From contig CALBFP010000010.1 of assembly GCA_937894115.1 (NCBI GenBank), positions 1 to 49,491 of the forward strand: 49,491 nt of DNA, read 5' to 3'. This document shows positions 25,860 to 35,894 of the stretch, in pieces (the first letter of the stretch is position 1; the number at the start of each line of letters is the position of its first letter). Made by a program: the position numbers and the translations under genes. A model generated the notes under the pieces. It was not told where the DNA came from, did not search any database, and worked only from the letters and a program-made list of their open reading frames with translations. Source of the DNA: an uncultured euryarchaeote (GTDB taxonomy: Archaea > Thermoplasmatota > Poseidoniia > Poseidoniales > Poseidoniaceae).

Positions 25860-28800
25860 CTATGTGGTTTGGCGTGAATCGTAACGTATTGGAGACGTTT
25901 CACCCCGGCTCCCGTCCTGTTCATCGTCGTTTACTTCGAACCAATCGACCATCCAATCACCGTCTGTATCCCAATTGGTCGGATCGGTTCCTTCTGCAAC
26001 GTGGTCGTCGTTGTAATCCAGCAAGTACCACCCATACTCATGTTCACCAACCGCTCGAACAGGAGAAGTATTGGGTGCACCTGTGTAATAGATGTCCCAT
26101 GGATCGGTAAGGTTTCCACCACAAAGAACGATGTGGTTTGAGGTGTCTTGTACCAGGAAATCGTTATCGTTGTCGTCAACAATGTACGCGTATCGGAAAT
26201 CTGTGCTTTGTGACTTGTCCATCTTGAGGTAATTTTTCACGCCCTCATCCCATTGTCCAATACCAAGAAGTAGGGATCGGAGTTGCCATCCTTCCTGAAC
26301 GACTTCGCCTTGGTACGTCAAACCGGACAATCGAACTGCATTTGGACTCGACAGTTCTTCGCTTGTAATCGCAAAATATTCTTGGAAATTTGTGTACGGT
26401 GTATAGGCACACCCAACACCTGAACAATCCCAGTTTCCGTCCTGGTCCGCATCATCATTGGCATCCACTGCATCCCTCGGGTCCATCGTGAACCACGTGA
26501 ACGAGAGTTCTGGACGCTCAAGTACCCCTGCATTCAGGGACAACGGCAGGCAGGAATTGGTCGATGTATCGCATGGACCTCCAGTTGCAGGATCGATCCA
26601 ATTCACTCGAATTTTCATCAACGAAGAGTAGTTGTCGTTCGTCTCGTTCCAAGCCTTGGCGTATTCGTACCAATCTGGAATCATATCACCGTCGGTGTCG
26701 TTGTCCATCGGATTGGTCCCGTATTTGAACACTTCACGACCGTCTGTAAGATTGAAATCCTGATAATGAGCAGTAACCACGCCGTTGGCTGTTTCTGTGA
26801 TGAAAGATTCCGAATCTCCGTCGCTGTCGTTGGAGTCCGGTCGCGTGTTGTTGTCGTATTCCATCCAATTGGAGAAAGGCAGGTCGCCAATACCCGCTTG
26901 AATGACCTGATTCGAAGGGGTGAAGATTCTCTCATCCCAGTCGCCTTGTGGAGCCGGAACATCGAATGGAGTTCGGCCGTACCACCCATCGGAGTCTCCG
27001 TCGTAATCAACATCCCAAGGGTTCAATGGATTCGCAGCCCAATGGTCGATTGTGGAGGGGTTGTCCATTCCATACAATGCGTAGCAATACTCCCATCCAT
27101 CTGGGATTCCATCGGAGTCTGAATCGGGGTGTGTTGGGTCCGAAACGCCTACAAGCGTACGATTGAAATTGTTCTCATTGTAAGAGTTAATCGTATTCAT
27201 TCTGTTTACAGAATCCGGTCCTTTTGCCTTGAAATCCTCGATCAGAGCTTGTCGTGCTTGGAGGATGTTCATCCCTGTTTCTTCCATATATGCATTCATC
27301 GCATCTTCGCCAAAGTCAATGATTCCGAGAGAAACCGGTACTGAACTGCGATTGAGGTACTTACCCCAGGTGCGAGCCTCCCATTCCCTCAGGTTTGAAT
27401 AACGCTCATCCTGGTCGATGGTACCGTCTTGGTTGCAATCGTAACTGTCACCGTCCGAATCAAGGTTAACATCGGTTTCAATCAGAGGATTTAATCCCCA
27501 ACGGTTTTCATTCAAATCCCACGAAGTGAACCAGTACTCGAAACCGTCGTACATGCCGTCGTCATCGGTATCGGGATTGGTCGGATCGGTCATGCCAAGC
27601 AGTAACGAAATGAAGACATTTGGCGGCTCACCGGACTGCCAAGCGTTGAAATCGTCCAAGAGGCGTTTTCCACGGGAATCCTTGGAAAGAAGGATTTGGA
27701 AAACGCGCTGTGCCTTCTTCGTTGGCTGCTGGACATCACCGTCTTCGTGCATTAGCGGTGCATCAGCTGGTGCACTGATTCCGTTTTCGGGATTCGATGT
27801 TGCTAGGGCAAATTCTTGGAGATCGACCAAACCATCGTTGTCGCTGTCAAAGGTTCCATCGCCTGCGACAACGGGGTTGAGGGTCCAGGTTTCTGCCGAA
27901 GTGTTCCAAGCAGTGAAGAGCAACTCGAGTCCATCGATAATGCCATCTCCATCCGTGTCGACGTTGTTCGGATCGCCCGTGGGGCCGGTCAAATTGTATT
28001 GTTCGGGCGACATGTAGGTGCCAAAAGAGAATGTCGTCGATGCGGAAGGCCACTGTTGGAAGGCATATGCCGAGCCTAACGTCGTTACAAACCACTGAGG
28101 CGAAGATCGGTTGGAATTCGTTTCAGAAAGGTCCGAGTCGATGAGATTGTACTCCTCCCAATTTGTCATTCCATCATCATCCGCATCCAACCATCGATCG
28201 CTTGGTTCGAGTGGGTTAAGGGTCCACTCGTCTTCGATAACGTTCCAACGAGCAAACCATATTTCCCAACCGTCAGGCATTCCATCGTCATCGGTGTCCG
28301 CACTGAATGGGTCGGTTGAACCCTTCTCGATGGAAATTTGACTTGCAAGGATTGCACCACTGGCTCGAGAAGCGAAGTCCGCCTCAGGAATTCCAAGGTT
28401 GGAGATGTTGTCAAACAAATCTGTAGAGAACCCATTCGGAAGTTCGACACCGTCCAAGGTTTGGTTGTTCAAAAACAGGCCTGAACGCACATGGTACTCA
28501 AGATAGTTGACAAACATCTCGTTCGATGTAAGCACACCGTCTTTGTTGACATCGTAACCGTCGCCGTCTGGATTTTCAAACATATCAGACCCGTTCAATG
28601 GATTAACACCAATGCGGAAGGGAGACCAAGTGCATTGACCGTCAGCTTCCCAGCCGTCTGGAAGTGTATCGCCATCCGAATCGACAAGGTTCGGATCTGC
28701 AATCGACCACGTTGCTACCGATTCGGCTGATTCTCCAAATTCTTCAAACAATTCACCGTTCAAGCCAGCGAGACGAACCAAAGACCACTGGTATTCACAC

Positions 28801-31607
28801 AAGTTTGCCAGACCGTCTTGATCCGCATCCCATGCTGCGTCTTCAGCGCGCGTGGGGTCCAACGACCAGTTGTTCCCTCCGTTAAAGGAGGTGCCAACCC
28901 AACGACGATGCTCAATTTCCCACCCATCAGGCATCCCATCACCATCGGTATCGATCACGGTCGGATCGGTCTTCACATCGATTGAATTCAAATCTTGATA
29001 CAACACTCTTGCCTGATCTCCCAACGTCTCATCGCAGGTGTAGACCAGCTGTGGCGTGTAATAGCAATCGAAATTGGTTTCACCGAGGAAATAACCGAAA
29101 AATTCTGACCCATCAAGCAAACCGTCTACATCCGAATCGCTTTGATTTGGAAGGGTGGAATTGTATCCTGCCTCTGTTCGAGCCTCGTACCGGTATTCTT
29201 CAAGATTGGTCCACCAACGATCGAGTTGGTCACCACCGTTCAGACGTAGGCCATCTACATCACCGTCCAAAAGTGCATCCCATGGATCTGTGGGATCCAA
29301 TCCGTACGCCAGTTCCCACCCATCCGGCATTCCATCGCTATCAGAATCGTTTGCACCGGGATCCATCAGTTCCAAATTCGCAAATCTCCCGGGTGACGCA
29401 GCAGCAAGGATGTAGGTCTCACCGTTTCGGACCATCGTTGCTAAGGAAGAAATTTCTCCCGGAAGTTCCGAATTGGATTGAAGACCGTAATGGGCGAGAT
29501 GATTTCCTGCCACTACCCAAAGACCCGCTGATGAACCGACGAGAATTTCGTTACCTGTAGGATATATTGCATGAATGTTGTTGGATTTTTCAAGTTCATC
29601 AGCGTTTGAACCGGGATGTTCGAGGTTTCCACCAAACTCCATATCATTGATTTCAAGATTTAATTTGTGCAATCCCGAAGGTGTGCCGATCCAAAGCACG
29701 GTTGGAGCCTGTGGATTTGGTCCATCGAGTTTCAGTGCCTGCACTTCTGCAGGATTGCCCTGTGCTCCAAGGTTTAGCGAACGTAAATCGTCGATTCGGT
29801 TGGGTATTGTCGACGGATTTGCATCGAAAAAGAAACGCCATGTTGGCGAGGCGTCGTCCCTGCCCGTTGCAGATTCAAGCGTCATCAAGCCGCGCTCCGT
29901 ACCGACGTAGAGGACGAGCCCTCCACCCGGTACGCTTCCATGCTCCAACTCGGTTACGACAACATTTTCATCGGTCAAGACCGATTTGAAGTTCACGCCT
30001 AATTCATACGTTTCTGTTATCTGACCGCCCGTGTTGACCTCAAGGACCATACCGTCTCCGTTTGCACCCAATGCAATGAGTTGTTGGCTAGACCCTCCAA
30101 TCGCAAGTTGATGAACAGCAAATACTTCAATCGCTTCGGTCGAAGACCACGATTCAATGGGTTCGAGGAATCCGTCGACCTGAAATGCCGCGACATGAAC
30201 TCCGTGAGATGTTGCCAAAGCGATCGAGTGAGGGCCCGTTTCACCCTCTACGAAAACAGCCTCATGGGCAACGACACCTTGTGGCAGCCAGTGGTCTTGT
30301 GTCGTTTGTGTCTCGTAATTTATCGATGTTACACCGTACCGTGTCAGATAGTGCACACTGGTTTCCAAAGCAAGTATGCTTCGAACGTCGTGATGCATGA
30401 TTGAAAGCGCATCCGGCACGGCATTGAACGTGAGTGGATATTCGTAGAATGAGGAATCATTCAAGCCAAGTTGAACTTCTTTCAACCCCGAACGTACAGT
30501 GTTTCCACCGTCGTTGTGTATGTTGTATTCCTCAAGATTCGACAAGGCTTCTCCCAGATTTATGGCTGTCACGGTCGGACTTACATCAGCAGATACAACC
30601 CCATCGCGATTCAAATCCCAACCGTCAGCATCACCATCGAGCAATGCGTTTGTGCGGTTCAACGGATCGAGTCCAAAATGAACCTCCCAACCGTCGGGCA
30701 TTCCATCACCAAACGAAGGATAGAGCGGCCGAATTGCAAAGCCGTCCCAGCTGTAACGATCGGAGTCATCGAGCAACGGGTCGGTGCCCAACCAGAGGTC
30801 TTCTCCGACCGCACCTGTAACGTTGCTGGTACATGCTGAGAGGATGTTTGTGAACGTCGCATTGAGGCCGTTCACAATGAACGGCCATTGCGTCTGAATC
30901 GAGCCTTGCGGAAGGGTCGCATAACACCACAAGCCGTCCAATTCAGTTGTGAAATTTCCAGGCATTCCGTATTGGTATTCCTCAGGCGAGGTGAATTTTT
31001 CAGCAACGGACAAGAATCCATCACGATTCACGTCAAACCCGTCGTCATCTGGGTCGTCGGTTTCATCGCTTGCGTTGAGAGGGTCAAAATAAGGGCAAAC
31101 GTAGCGTTGGGTCTCCTCGTCAAAACCCCCTGCACGGGCACACATCCACGCTTCAAAACCGTCGGGCATTCCGTCCCCATCTGTGTCTGAAACGCGAGGA
31201 TCCAAGAAGAAACGGTCACCGTTTTCGTCGAGTGCGCCGGTCTCTCCTCTTGAGAATCCAGGGTCGTTGCAGTTGTCAGGGTAGGGCCAACAGTACTCCT
31301 CCGTATTGTTGAGTCCGTCATGATCTGTATCGTTATCCGCATCGGGTACGCTCTTGTCCAAACCCTTCATGGAGACAACACGTCCATCGATTGCTGAAAA
31401 ATTGCGATATTCTTCGAACAACTCTTCATGGGCATCAGGAATACCGTCATCGTCGCGATCGGTGTTGGGTGGTCCTCCACCTGATGCATCGTCTGGGTGA
31501 ATGTTGGAAACGGGTGCTATCACTGGAAATTGCGACATAAACAGGAGGGCTGCGATGACAGCGAATGTTGTAAGAAAAGTGGTTTGACTTCTACGCAACT
31601 CGCTCAC
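25860..31607 (-). CDS. Giant secreted Ca-binding repeat protein (1915 aa)
   Basis: A GTG-initiated protein with a signal peptide (about 1-34). It is built from about a dozen modules of 60-110 residues. Each module opens with a thrombospondin type 3-like Ca-binding loop (DTDGDGMPDGWE and variants), often has a W-x-L-N-P stretch, and closes with a second acidic loop plus EEY. Residues about 356-746 interrupt the repeats with a propeller-like region (VLYVGTERGLMTLES, TVLWIGTPSGLHKL). There is no C-terminal membrane helix or sorting motif; the protein ends shortly after a last DTDGDWMVDWFE. It may be held by the anchored protein encoded next. Ca-dependent stiffening is known for such repeats; the role here is unknown. 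Confidence 0.8.
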   Translation of the reverse strand: MSELRRSQTTFLTTFAVIAALLFMSQFPVIAPVSNIHPDDASGGGPPNTDRDDDGIPDAHEELFEEYRNFSAIDGRVVSMKGLDKSVPDADNDTDHDGLNNTEEYCWPYPDNCNDPGFSRGETGALDENGDRFFLDPRVSDTDGDGMPDGFEAWMCARAGGFDEETQRYVCPYFDPLNASDETDDPDDDGFDVNRDGFLSVAEKFTSPEEYQYGMPGNFTTELDGLWCYATLPQGSIQTQWPFIVNGLNATFTNILSACTSNVTGAVGEDLWLGTDPLLDDSDRYSWDGFAIRPLYPSFGDGMPDGWEVHFGLDPLNRTNALLDGDADGWDLNRDGVVSADVSPTVTAINLGEALSNLEEYNIHNDGGNTVRSGLKEVQLGLNDSSFYEYPLTFNAVPDALSIMHHDVRSILALETSVHYLTRYGVTSINYETQTTQDHWLPQGVVAHEAVFVEGETGPHSIALATSHGVHVAAFQVDGFLEPIESWSSTEAIEVFAVHQLAIGGSSQQLIALGANGDGMVLEVNTGGQITETYELGVNFKSVLTDENVVVTELEHGSVPGGGLVLYVGTERGLMTLESATGRDDASPTWRFFFDANPSTIPNRIDDLRSLNLGAQGNPAEVQALKLDGPNPQAPTVLWIGTPSGLHKLNLEINDMEFGGNLEHPGSNADELEKSNNIHAIYPTGNEILVGSSAGLWVVAGNHLAHYGLQSNSELPGEISSLATMVRNGETYILAAASPGRFANLELMDPGANDSDSDGMPDGWELAYGLDPTDPWDALLDGDVDGLRLNGGDQLDRWWTNLEEYRYEARTEAGYNSTLPNQSDSDVDGLLDGSEFFGYFLGETNFDCYYTPQLVYTCDETLGDQARVLYQDLNSIDVKTDPTVIDTDGDGMPDGWEIEHRRWVGTSFNGGNNWSLDPTRAEDAAWDADQDGLANLCEYQWSLVRLAGLNGELFEEFGESAESVATWSIADPNLVDSDGDTLPDGWEADGQCTWSPFRIGVNPLNGSDMFENPDGDGYDVNKDGVLTSNEMFVNYLEYHVRSGLFLNNQTLDGVELPNGFSTDLFDNISNLGIPEADFASRASGAILASQISIEKGSTDPFSADTDDDGMPDGWEIWFARWNVIEDEWTLNPLEPSDRWLDADDDGMTNWEEYNLIDSDLSETNSNRSSPQWFVTTLGSAYAFQQWPSASTTFSFGTYMSPEQYNLTGPTGDPNNVDTDGDGIIDGLELLFTAWNTSAETWTLNPVVAGDGTFDSDNDGLVDLQEFALATSNPENGISAPADAPLMHEDGDVQQPTKKAQRVFQILLSKDSRGKRLLDDFNAWQSGEPPNVFISLLLGMTDPTNPDTDDDGMYDGFEYWFTSWDLNENRWGLNPLIETDVNLDSDGDSYDCNQDGTIDQDERYSNLREWEARTWGKYLNRSSVPVSLGIIDFGEDAMNAYMEETGMNILQARQALIEDFKAKGPDSVNRMNTINSYNENNFNRTLVGVSDPTHPDSDSDGIPDGWEYCYALYGMDNPSTIDHWAANPLNPWDVDYDGDSDGWYGRTPFDVPAPQGDWDERIFTPSNQVIQAGIGDLPFSNWMEYDNNTRPDSNDSDGDSESFITETANGVVTAHYQDFNLTDGREVFKYGTNPMDNDTDGDMIPDWYEYAKAWNETNDNYSSLMKIRVNWIDPATGGPCDTSTNSCLPLSLNAGVLERPELSFTWFTMDPRDAVDANDDADQDGNWDCSGVGCAYTPYTNFQEYFAITSEELSSPNAVRLSGLTYQGEVVQEGWQLRSLLLGIGQWDEGVKNYLKMDKSQSTDFRYAYIVDDNDNDFLVQDTSNHIVLCGGNLTDPWDIYYTGAPNTSPVRAVGEHEYGWYLLDYNDDHVAEGTDPTNWDTDGDWMVDWFEVNDDEQDGSRGETSPIRYDSRQTT
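25930..31470 (-). repeat. Coding array of TSP3-like Ca-binding modules
   Basis: Recurrent DNA encoding D-x-D-x-D-G-x-x-D-G-W-E loops about every 200-300 bp, interrupted at about 29370-30540. The repetition is at protein level with diverged DNA, so it is not a CRISPR or tandem satellite. It also produces spurious antisense open frames. Confidence 0.7.
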
Positions 31608-31776
31608 CTACGGCCGAACGCCCTAGCCAAACTCCTCGTCTCCACGCTTATAGCAATGATGGAGCGATGTTCATACACGGCTGCGCTGCTATGATTGAAA
31701 ATTCGTCAAAAAATCACTTTCTACAGCGGTGTATTCAATATCCGTCTGCTCTCGCGTTGTGATGATTCGGATGGGC
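31608..31776. promoter_or_regulatory. Divergent intergenic region
   Basis: About 170 bp between the GTG of the Ca-binding repeat gene and the MBL-fold gene, which point away from each other. It must hold both promoters. I see no clear TATA box and no inverted repeat. Confidence 0.35.
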
Positions 31777-32601
31777 ATGTCAATCACACACCTCGGAACC
31801 GGCAGTCGTGGCAATGCGACGCTGCTTAGTTCTGGTTCATCCCATGTGCTCATCGATCAAGGATTCAGCGGTGTTCAGCTTGAAAAACGACTCAACATGC
31901 TGGATGTTGCTCCCTCTCAATTGGAAGGCATCGTCGTCACCCACCACCACTCGGATCATGGCGGAGGCGCATTGATTGCACAGAAGCGATGGAACATTCC
32001 CGTCTTTGCCAATCACCGGACCACTGCAGAGCTTGGCTTGCTGCACGAGTACACCCACACCTTCGAGCCCCTCGACGTCTTGGAGTTTGGTAACGGAATT
32101 TCATTGCTCCCTGTCCCTGTTCCACACTCCGGCGCCGACAATGTGGGTTTGATTGCGAGCCATGGAGGAGAGCGTTCGGCCATCATCTCCGATTTGGGAA
32201 GTTGGACCGATGAACTTGTTCACCACGTTCGTGGATGCCAACACATTGCTATCGAAGCAAATTACGATCGTCAGCGATTGTTGTATGGACCGTACCCCTC
32301 GTCGCTCAAAGATCGAATTTCCAGCCGAGGAGGGCACCTCTCCAACGCACAAACAGGATCGTTTCTGAACCAAGTTTGCACGGATGCAACGCGAACAATT
32401 ACTTTGATGCACCTTTCGGAAACGAACAATGCGCCCCATTTGGCGGAGTCAACCGTCCTGTTTGCAATTGATGAGGTGTTTGAAGGTGACATCAACATCT
32501 CCTTGCAAGATGGCCCTCAATTTTCTCATTTCATTGGACGTCGGGACGGGGACGGATTTGCCACGAACGCCATCCAACGGATTCTAAGAGAACTGCCCTG
32601 A
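31777..32601 (+). CDS. MBL-fold metallohydrolase (WalJ/YycJ-like)
   Basis: A 274-aa metallo-beta-lactamase-fold enzyme. The ATG at 31777 gives the family N-terminus MSITHLGTGSRGNATLL; the open frame includes ATGs at 31762 and 31771 and a GTG at 31729. The metal motif is THHHSDH (His56, His58, Asp60, His61), followed by a later HSG in the PVPHSGADN stretch, DLG around 145 and a late HLSE. The length and GSxGN start fit the WalJ/YycJ subgroup, whose members include possible nucleases. It is upstream of, and may be read together with, the pilin-like genes; a functional link is unproven. Confidence 0.85.
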   Translation: MSITHLGTGSRGNATLLSSGSSHVLIDQGFSGVQLEKRLNMLDVAPSQLEGIVVTHHHSDHGGGALIAQKRWNIPVFANHRTTAELGLLHEYTHTFEPLDVLEFGNGISLLPVPVPHSGADNVGLIASHGGERSAIISDLGSWTDELVHHVRGCQHIAIEANYDRQRLLYGPYPSSLKDRISSRGGHLSNAQTGSFLNQVCTDATRTITLMHLSETNNAPHLAESTVLFAIDEVFEGDINISLQDGPQFSHFIGRRDGDGFATNAIQRILRELP

Positions 32602-32655
32602 CACAGCGACCAACATGTCAATGCCTAAATGCAGTCGAGGTACAACGCTCACCAA

Positions 32656-32662
32656 GGGGAGG
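32656..32662 (+). promoter_or_regulatory. Shine-Dalgarno site fixing first pilin-like start
   Basis: GGGGAGG lies five bases before TTG at 32668. That start yields a leader of 11 residues before AVSEILGV, as expected for archaeal prepilins, whereas the upstream ATG at 32629 would give 24. Confidence 0.5.
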
Positions 32663-32667
32663 ACAGT

Positions 32668-33708
32668 TTGACCCGCCAGAGCAATGCGAACGATGACGAT
32701 GCTGTGAGTGAAATTCTCGGCGTCATTATGATGTTAGCAATGGTGGTCACCATCATGGGGGGGGTTTGGATTTTCCTTAACCCGTACCTTGTCGCCTTCC
32801 ACGACAATACCAACTGGAACAGTGCCAGCAACATTGCCGATCGAGTTGAAGATCGCATCGACGTCGTCGGTGATTCCCCAGAAGCAACAGGTACTCGACA
32901 AGCATTGTCACTGAAATCCTCATCGATAAATCCTGCGAATCTGGTCGAAGAATGGATGATAGCATCTGATTTAACGCCGTTTGAAGTTGTCAAAGTTCAA
33001 GAACTCAATGCGAGTTCGTTTCAGTTTCTTGCATTGAACGAGAGCGTCACAAGTGTGTCCATCCAAAACCCGACCAATACATCCGTTTTCGAAGTATCAC
33101 CCAGCTACGATTGGACAATACTGGATCACAATCTCAACAGCGATACATACCTTATCATCGATTTCCATAACGCAGCGGGCGTACATGTGCACCGATGGTC
33201 AAGATTTGTGCTGTCTGGAATGAGCATCAGTACTGCTATCGACGGAGGGTTGAACCAAATTGCGCTCATCAACGATGCCCGAATCTCCAAGGATCCATCC
33301 ACACCGTGGACCATCGAAAAAGCACCCAATCTACGAATCGATACGTTGGTTGATGGCTCAACTCGCCTTTCGCTCGTGCTCACTGATGTTCAACTGAGCA
33401 GTGCCTTGGAAAACGGTCAAAATGTTGGGTTCAAGATAAATTCTCTTGGACCGATCCAGCTGTTCACAGGCGAATCCTACAATCTACAAATCATGGTGAA
33501 AAGCACACTGCATTCCGTGATAAGCCCACAATATCACGAAGTTTGGTTGAACGATTATACGATCAGCCGGGCCTCTGGAACGCTCGGTGATTTCGTAGGA
33601 ATAACGCCTTACCAGCGCGCAAGTGGTGTTGATGGAATCACGGTTGAAACCCAAGGACAAGCATTGTTCTTGGAGATCGATGTACGAAGGTTGACGGTGA
33701 ACGCATGA
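32668..33708 (+). CDS. Archaeal type IV pilin-like protein 1
   Basis: A 346-aa protein with a class III (prepilin) signal: a short charged leader ending DDD, then AVSEILGVIMMLAMVVTIMGGVW, the hydrophobic assembly helix seen in archaeal pilins processed by a PibD-type peptidase. The remainder is a beta-rich extracellular domain of about 300 residues, much longer than common pilins. The TTG start is chosen by its Shine-Dalgarno site. Its stop overlaps the next start by four bases (ATGA). A pseudopilin or adhesive pilin role is inferred. No assembly ATPase or platform gene is present in the window. Confidence 0.75.
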   Translation: MTRQSNANDDDAVSEILGVIMMLAMVVTIMGGVWIFLNPYLVAFHDNTNWNSASNIADRVEDRIDVVGDSPEATGTRQALSLKSSSINPANLVEEWMIASDLTPFEVVKVQELNASSFQFLALNESVTSVSIQNPTNTSVFEVSPSYDWTILDHNLNSDTYLIIDFHNAAGVHVHRWSRFVLSGMSISTAIDGGLNQIALINDARISKDPSTPWTIEKAPNLRIDTLVDGSTRLSLVLTDVQLSSALENGQNVGFKINSLGPIQLFTGESYNLQIMVKSTLHSVISPQYHEVWLNDYTISRASGTLGDFVGITPYQRASGVDGITVETQGQALFLEIDVRRLTVNA

Positions 33709-35894
33709 TGAAACTTCAGCGTAATGAAGAGGCAGTCTCAGCTGCCGTCGCTACTGTTCTTTTGTTCGGCGGTGTCATCTCCATCATCAGCTTGATGATG
33801 CTGACCATGATTCCGATTATTGAAGAACTTGAAGGAAGCGTTGAACGGCACGACATGTCGGCTCAAATGGTGCAATTCAATCAACAAACTACAACCCTAT
33901 CCGAGCAAGGCATGCCTGGTGACGTCGTCACACAGGAGTTTGTTCCTGTTGATGGTTCGCTTTCATGGGACATGATGCGCAGCGGTATGTGGTATTCCTC
34001 AACTTGGGAGGAGGGGCACTCCTTTCGAATACGCGACGTTCTTGACAACGACGACATGCTCAAAATACGTCACAAGGAATCAGAATCCTCCTCGGCATGT
34101 TTTTCCGATCTCCGCTTGGGACCAGACCGCCCGTACCATTACACCGTACCGGATTGGTCTGAGCATGTCGTATTGACAACAAAACCCGGGTTGAGTTTTC
34201 CACTTGGACCCATAGAAATTGATTTGCTGAGAAATGGAGTTGTTCAAGAAACAGCCAAGCTTTTTGTCGATGATGTACAACAATGGTCGTTTGATGAAGA
34301 ACAATGGTCCATTCAATCCTCGCAAGAACTTGTTGTTCACTGGATGCGAGGTGATCGTGGAACCACAGAGGTTCGTCCAACCGATGCCGGTGCCGACGGT
34401 CGAGGACGCTCTTGGGCGTTACCTTTGCCAGCAGGAACGGTTGACCTCAACATCGTAGCGAATGAATTGATGATGGTGAGCGGCAATGGAGACTTTGGCG
34501 ATTTTACCGAAGTTGCTCTTGCTTCAGACCTCCTTAATGTCGGTACAAAATGGAACAAGACAATTGAACTCAATACCCCACAAGTGGTCCACATTACCAC
34601 AACAACGGACGCTCAACTGATGCTATCCGTAGGTGGAGTGGAGGGGGCAACGACTTGGAAAAGCCAAACCGGTTCGATTCACGGCACTTCCTTTACACCA
34701 CCAACAATGGAAGGTCATCTCCTGCTTTCAAATCCAAACGATGAGGGTGCAACAGTAACATGGAGGGGGTCAGGAATCACCATCGATGCCATGAGCAGTT
34801 ACAGCATTGCGTGGCCGCCTAGCGAACTGGATGGTGCAAGTGCATTGCAAAGCAACATACCCGTTTCGGTTACTTGGACGCATTCAAATGAACCAACAGG
34901 CGTCTATGAGCTGGGAGCCATCGATACAGGTATGGAGTCGGGGATGCAAATGCATGTCAACAACTCGAATGAATTCAACATCGAACTGCGAAGCAACGGT
35001 CAACAATCCGTTGTGAATGTCTCGACCCTTGTTACCAATGAGACGATACTCGAATCCGGCGATTCTGTGTCCGTTCCGGTCAGCGATCAGGAGGCATTCA
35101 TCAACACCACAGAAGGCCATGGCGTCTATGCCCTTGTTGAGCACGGCTCAATCGGTCTGTTTCATGGGCATCATGACGGTGCACGACGATGCGTTTCAAT
35201 TGGCATAACCGCTTCTGGATGGATCGATTTGAAGATGCCATGGACAAGCATGGGCGGGCGAAGCATCGTTGATCTTCAAACCGCGTGGCAAGACGGAGAT
35301 TATCCCGCAAGTTTGCAGATCGATTTGTACGGATTGGTTGTGGAAGAGCCGTACACACCAATCGCAAGTGCATGGGTTATGCAAGTTTCTCGATTCGTGT
35401 ACGACTTTGAATCGTCGGTTACGGGCATGGAGGTAGCCGTAAGTGGTGGTGCGGTGTTAACCAATCACCCTGAATACAATCCAACCGTTATCGCCGCACC
35501 TGCTGACAGAGGAGGGCCTGGCCCCCGATTTGCAGCAACCATACCTGCCCTCCACCCGTCAAGCGACTCCTCGTATGGTGGAGGGACATTATCCATGGAG
35601 GTAACCATGACGAAACGGACCTCACTTGCAAGCGATGTTGCCTATGAAGTTCGACGCGGGTGGGCCGAACCGTACGGTTCCGCAATTGCACAATCCTCAA
35701 CTGGAGGATTGGATGCCAGTGAAGACTGGACCGTTTATCCGGGTCGCTTGGATTTGTTGTTCGATTATGTTGGATGGGTCCCCGATCCTGGCTTTGGCAC
35801 GGTAGAATCTGTCTGGCACACCGCTGGGGAACCGATTCAGTTTTCGCTGCAAATCTCTTCCCTTGATGCTCACATCTCAGAGGTGATTGCGTGA
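33705..35894 (+). CDS. Archaeal type IV pilin-like protein 2 (large ectodomain)
   Basis: A 729-aa protein. A nine-residue leader (MMKLQRNEE) precedes AVSAAVATVLLFGGVISI, a pilin-type hydrophobic helix. The remaining 680 residues are beta-rich and extracellular, with many N-glycosylation sequons and Trp/Gly-rich strands. The start overlaps the previous stop, and a GGTGA Shine-Dalgarno match lies five bases upstream. The exceptional size suggests a tip adhesin or minor pilin rather than a main filament subunit (inference). Confidence 0.7.
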   Translation: MMKLQRNEEAVSAAVATVLLFGGVISIISLMMLTMIPIIEELEGSVERHDMSAQMVQFNQQTTTLSEQGMPGDVVTQEFVPVDGSLSWDMMRSGMWYSSTWEEGHSFRIRDVLDNDDMLKIRHKESESSSACFSDLRLGPDRPYHYTVPDWSEHVVLTTKPGLSFPLGPIEIDLLRNGVVQETAKLFVDDVQQWSFDEEQWSIQSSQELVVHWMRGDRGTTEVRPTDAGADGRGRSWALPLPAGTVDLNIVANELMMVSGNGDFGDFTEVALASDLLNVGTKWNKTIELNTPQVVHITTTTDAQLMLSVGGVEGATTWKSQTGSIHGTSFTPPTMEGHLLLSNPNDEGATVTWRGSGITIDAMSSYSIAWPPSELDGASALQSNIPVSVTWTHSNEPTGVYELGAIDTGMESGMQMHVNNSNEFNIELRSNGQQSVVNVSTLVTNETILESGDSVSVPVSDQEAFINTTEGHGVYALVEHGSIGLFHGHHDGARRCVSIGITASGWIDLKMPWTSMGGRSIVDLQTAWQDGDYPASLQIDLYGLVVEEPYTPIASAWVMQVSRFVYDFESSVTGMEVAVSGGAVLTNHPEYNPTVIAAPADRGGPGPRFAATIPALHPSSDSSYGGGTLSMEVTMTKRTSLASDVAYEVRRGWAEPYGSAIAQSSTGGLDASEDWTVYPGRLDLLFDYVGWVPDPGFGTVESVWHTAGEPIQFSLQISSLDAHISEVIA
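35880..35886 (+). promoter_or_regulatory. Strong internal Shine-Dalgarno site
   Basis: GAGGTGA lies inside the end of pilin-like gene 2, four bases before the GTG start of the third gene. It supports translational coupling and the GTG start. Confidence 0.6.

Noticed and set aside
28982-29560. 192-codon plus-strand open frame
   Set aside because: It is antisense to Asp-rich repeats of the 1915-aa protein, which lack stop-generating codons on the other strand. The product is a His/Arg/Pro-rich artefact.
25930-31470. Regular repeats resembling a CRISPR array
   Set aside because: The recurrent sequence encodes acidic Ca-binding loops within one long reading frame; repeat length and spacing vary and there are no unique spacers.
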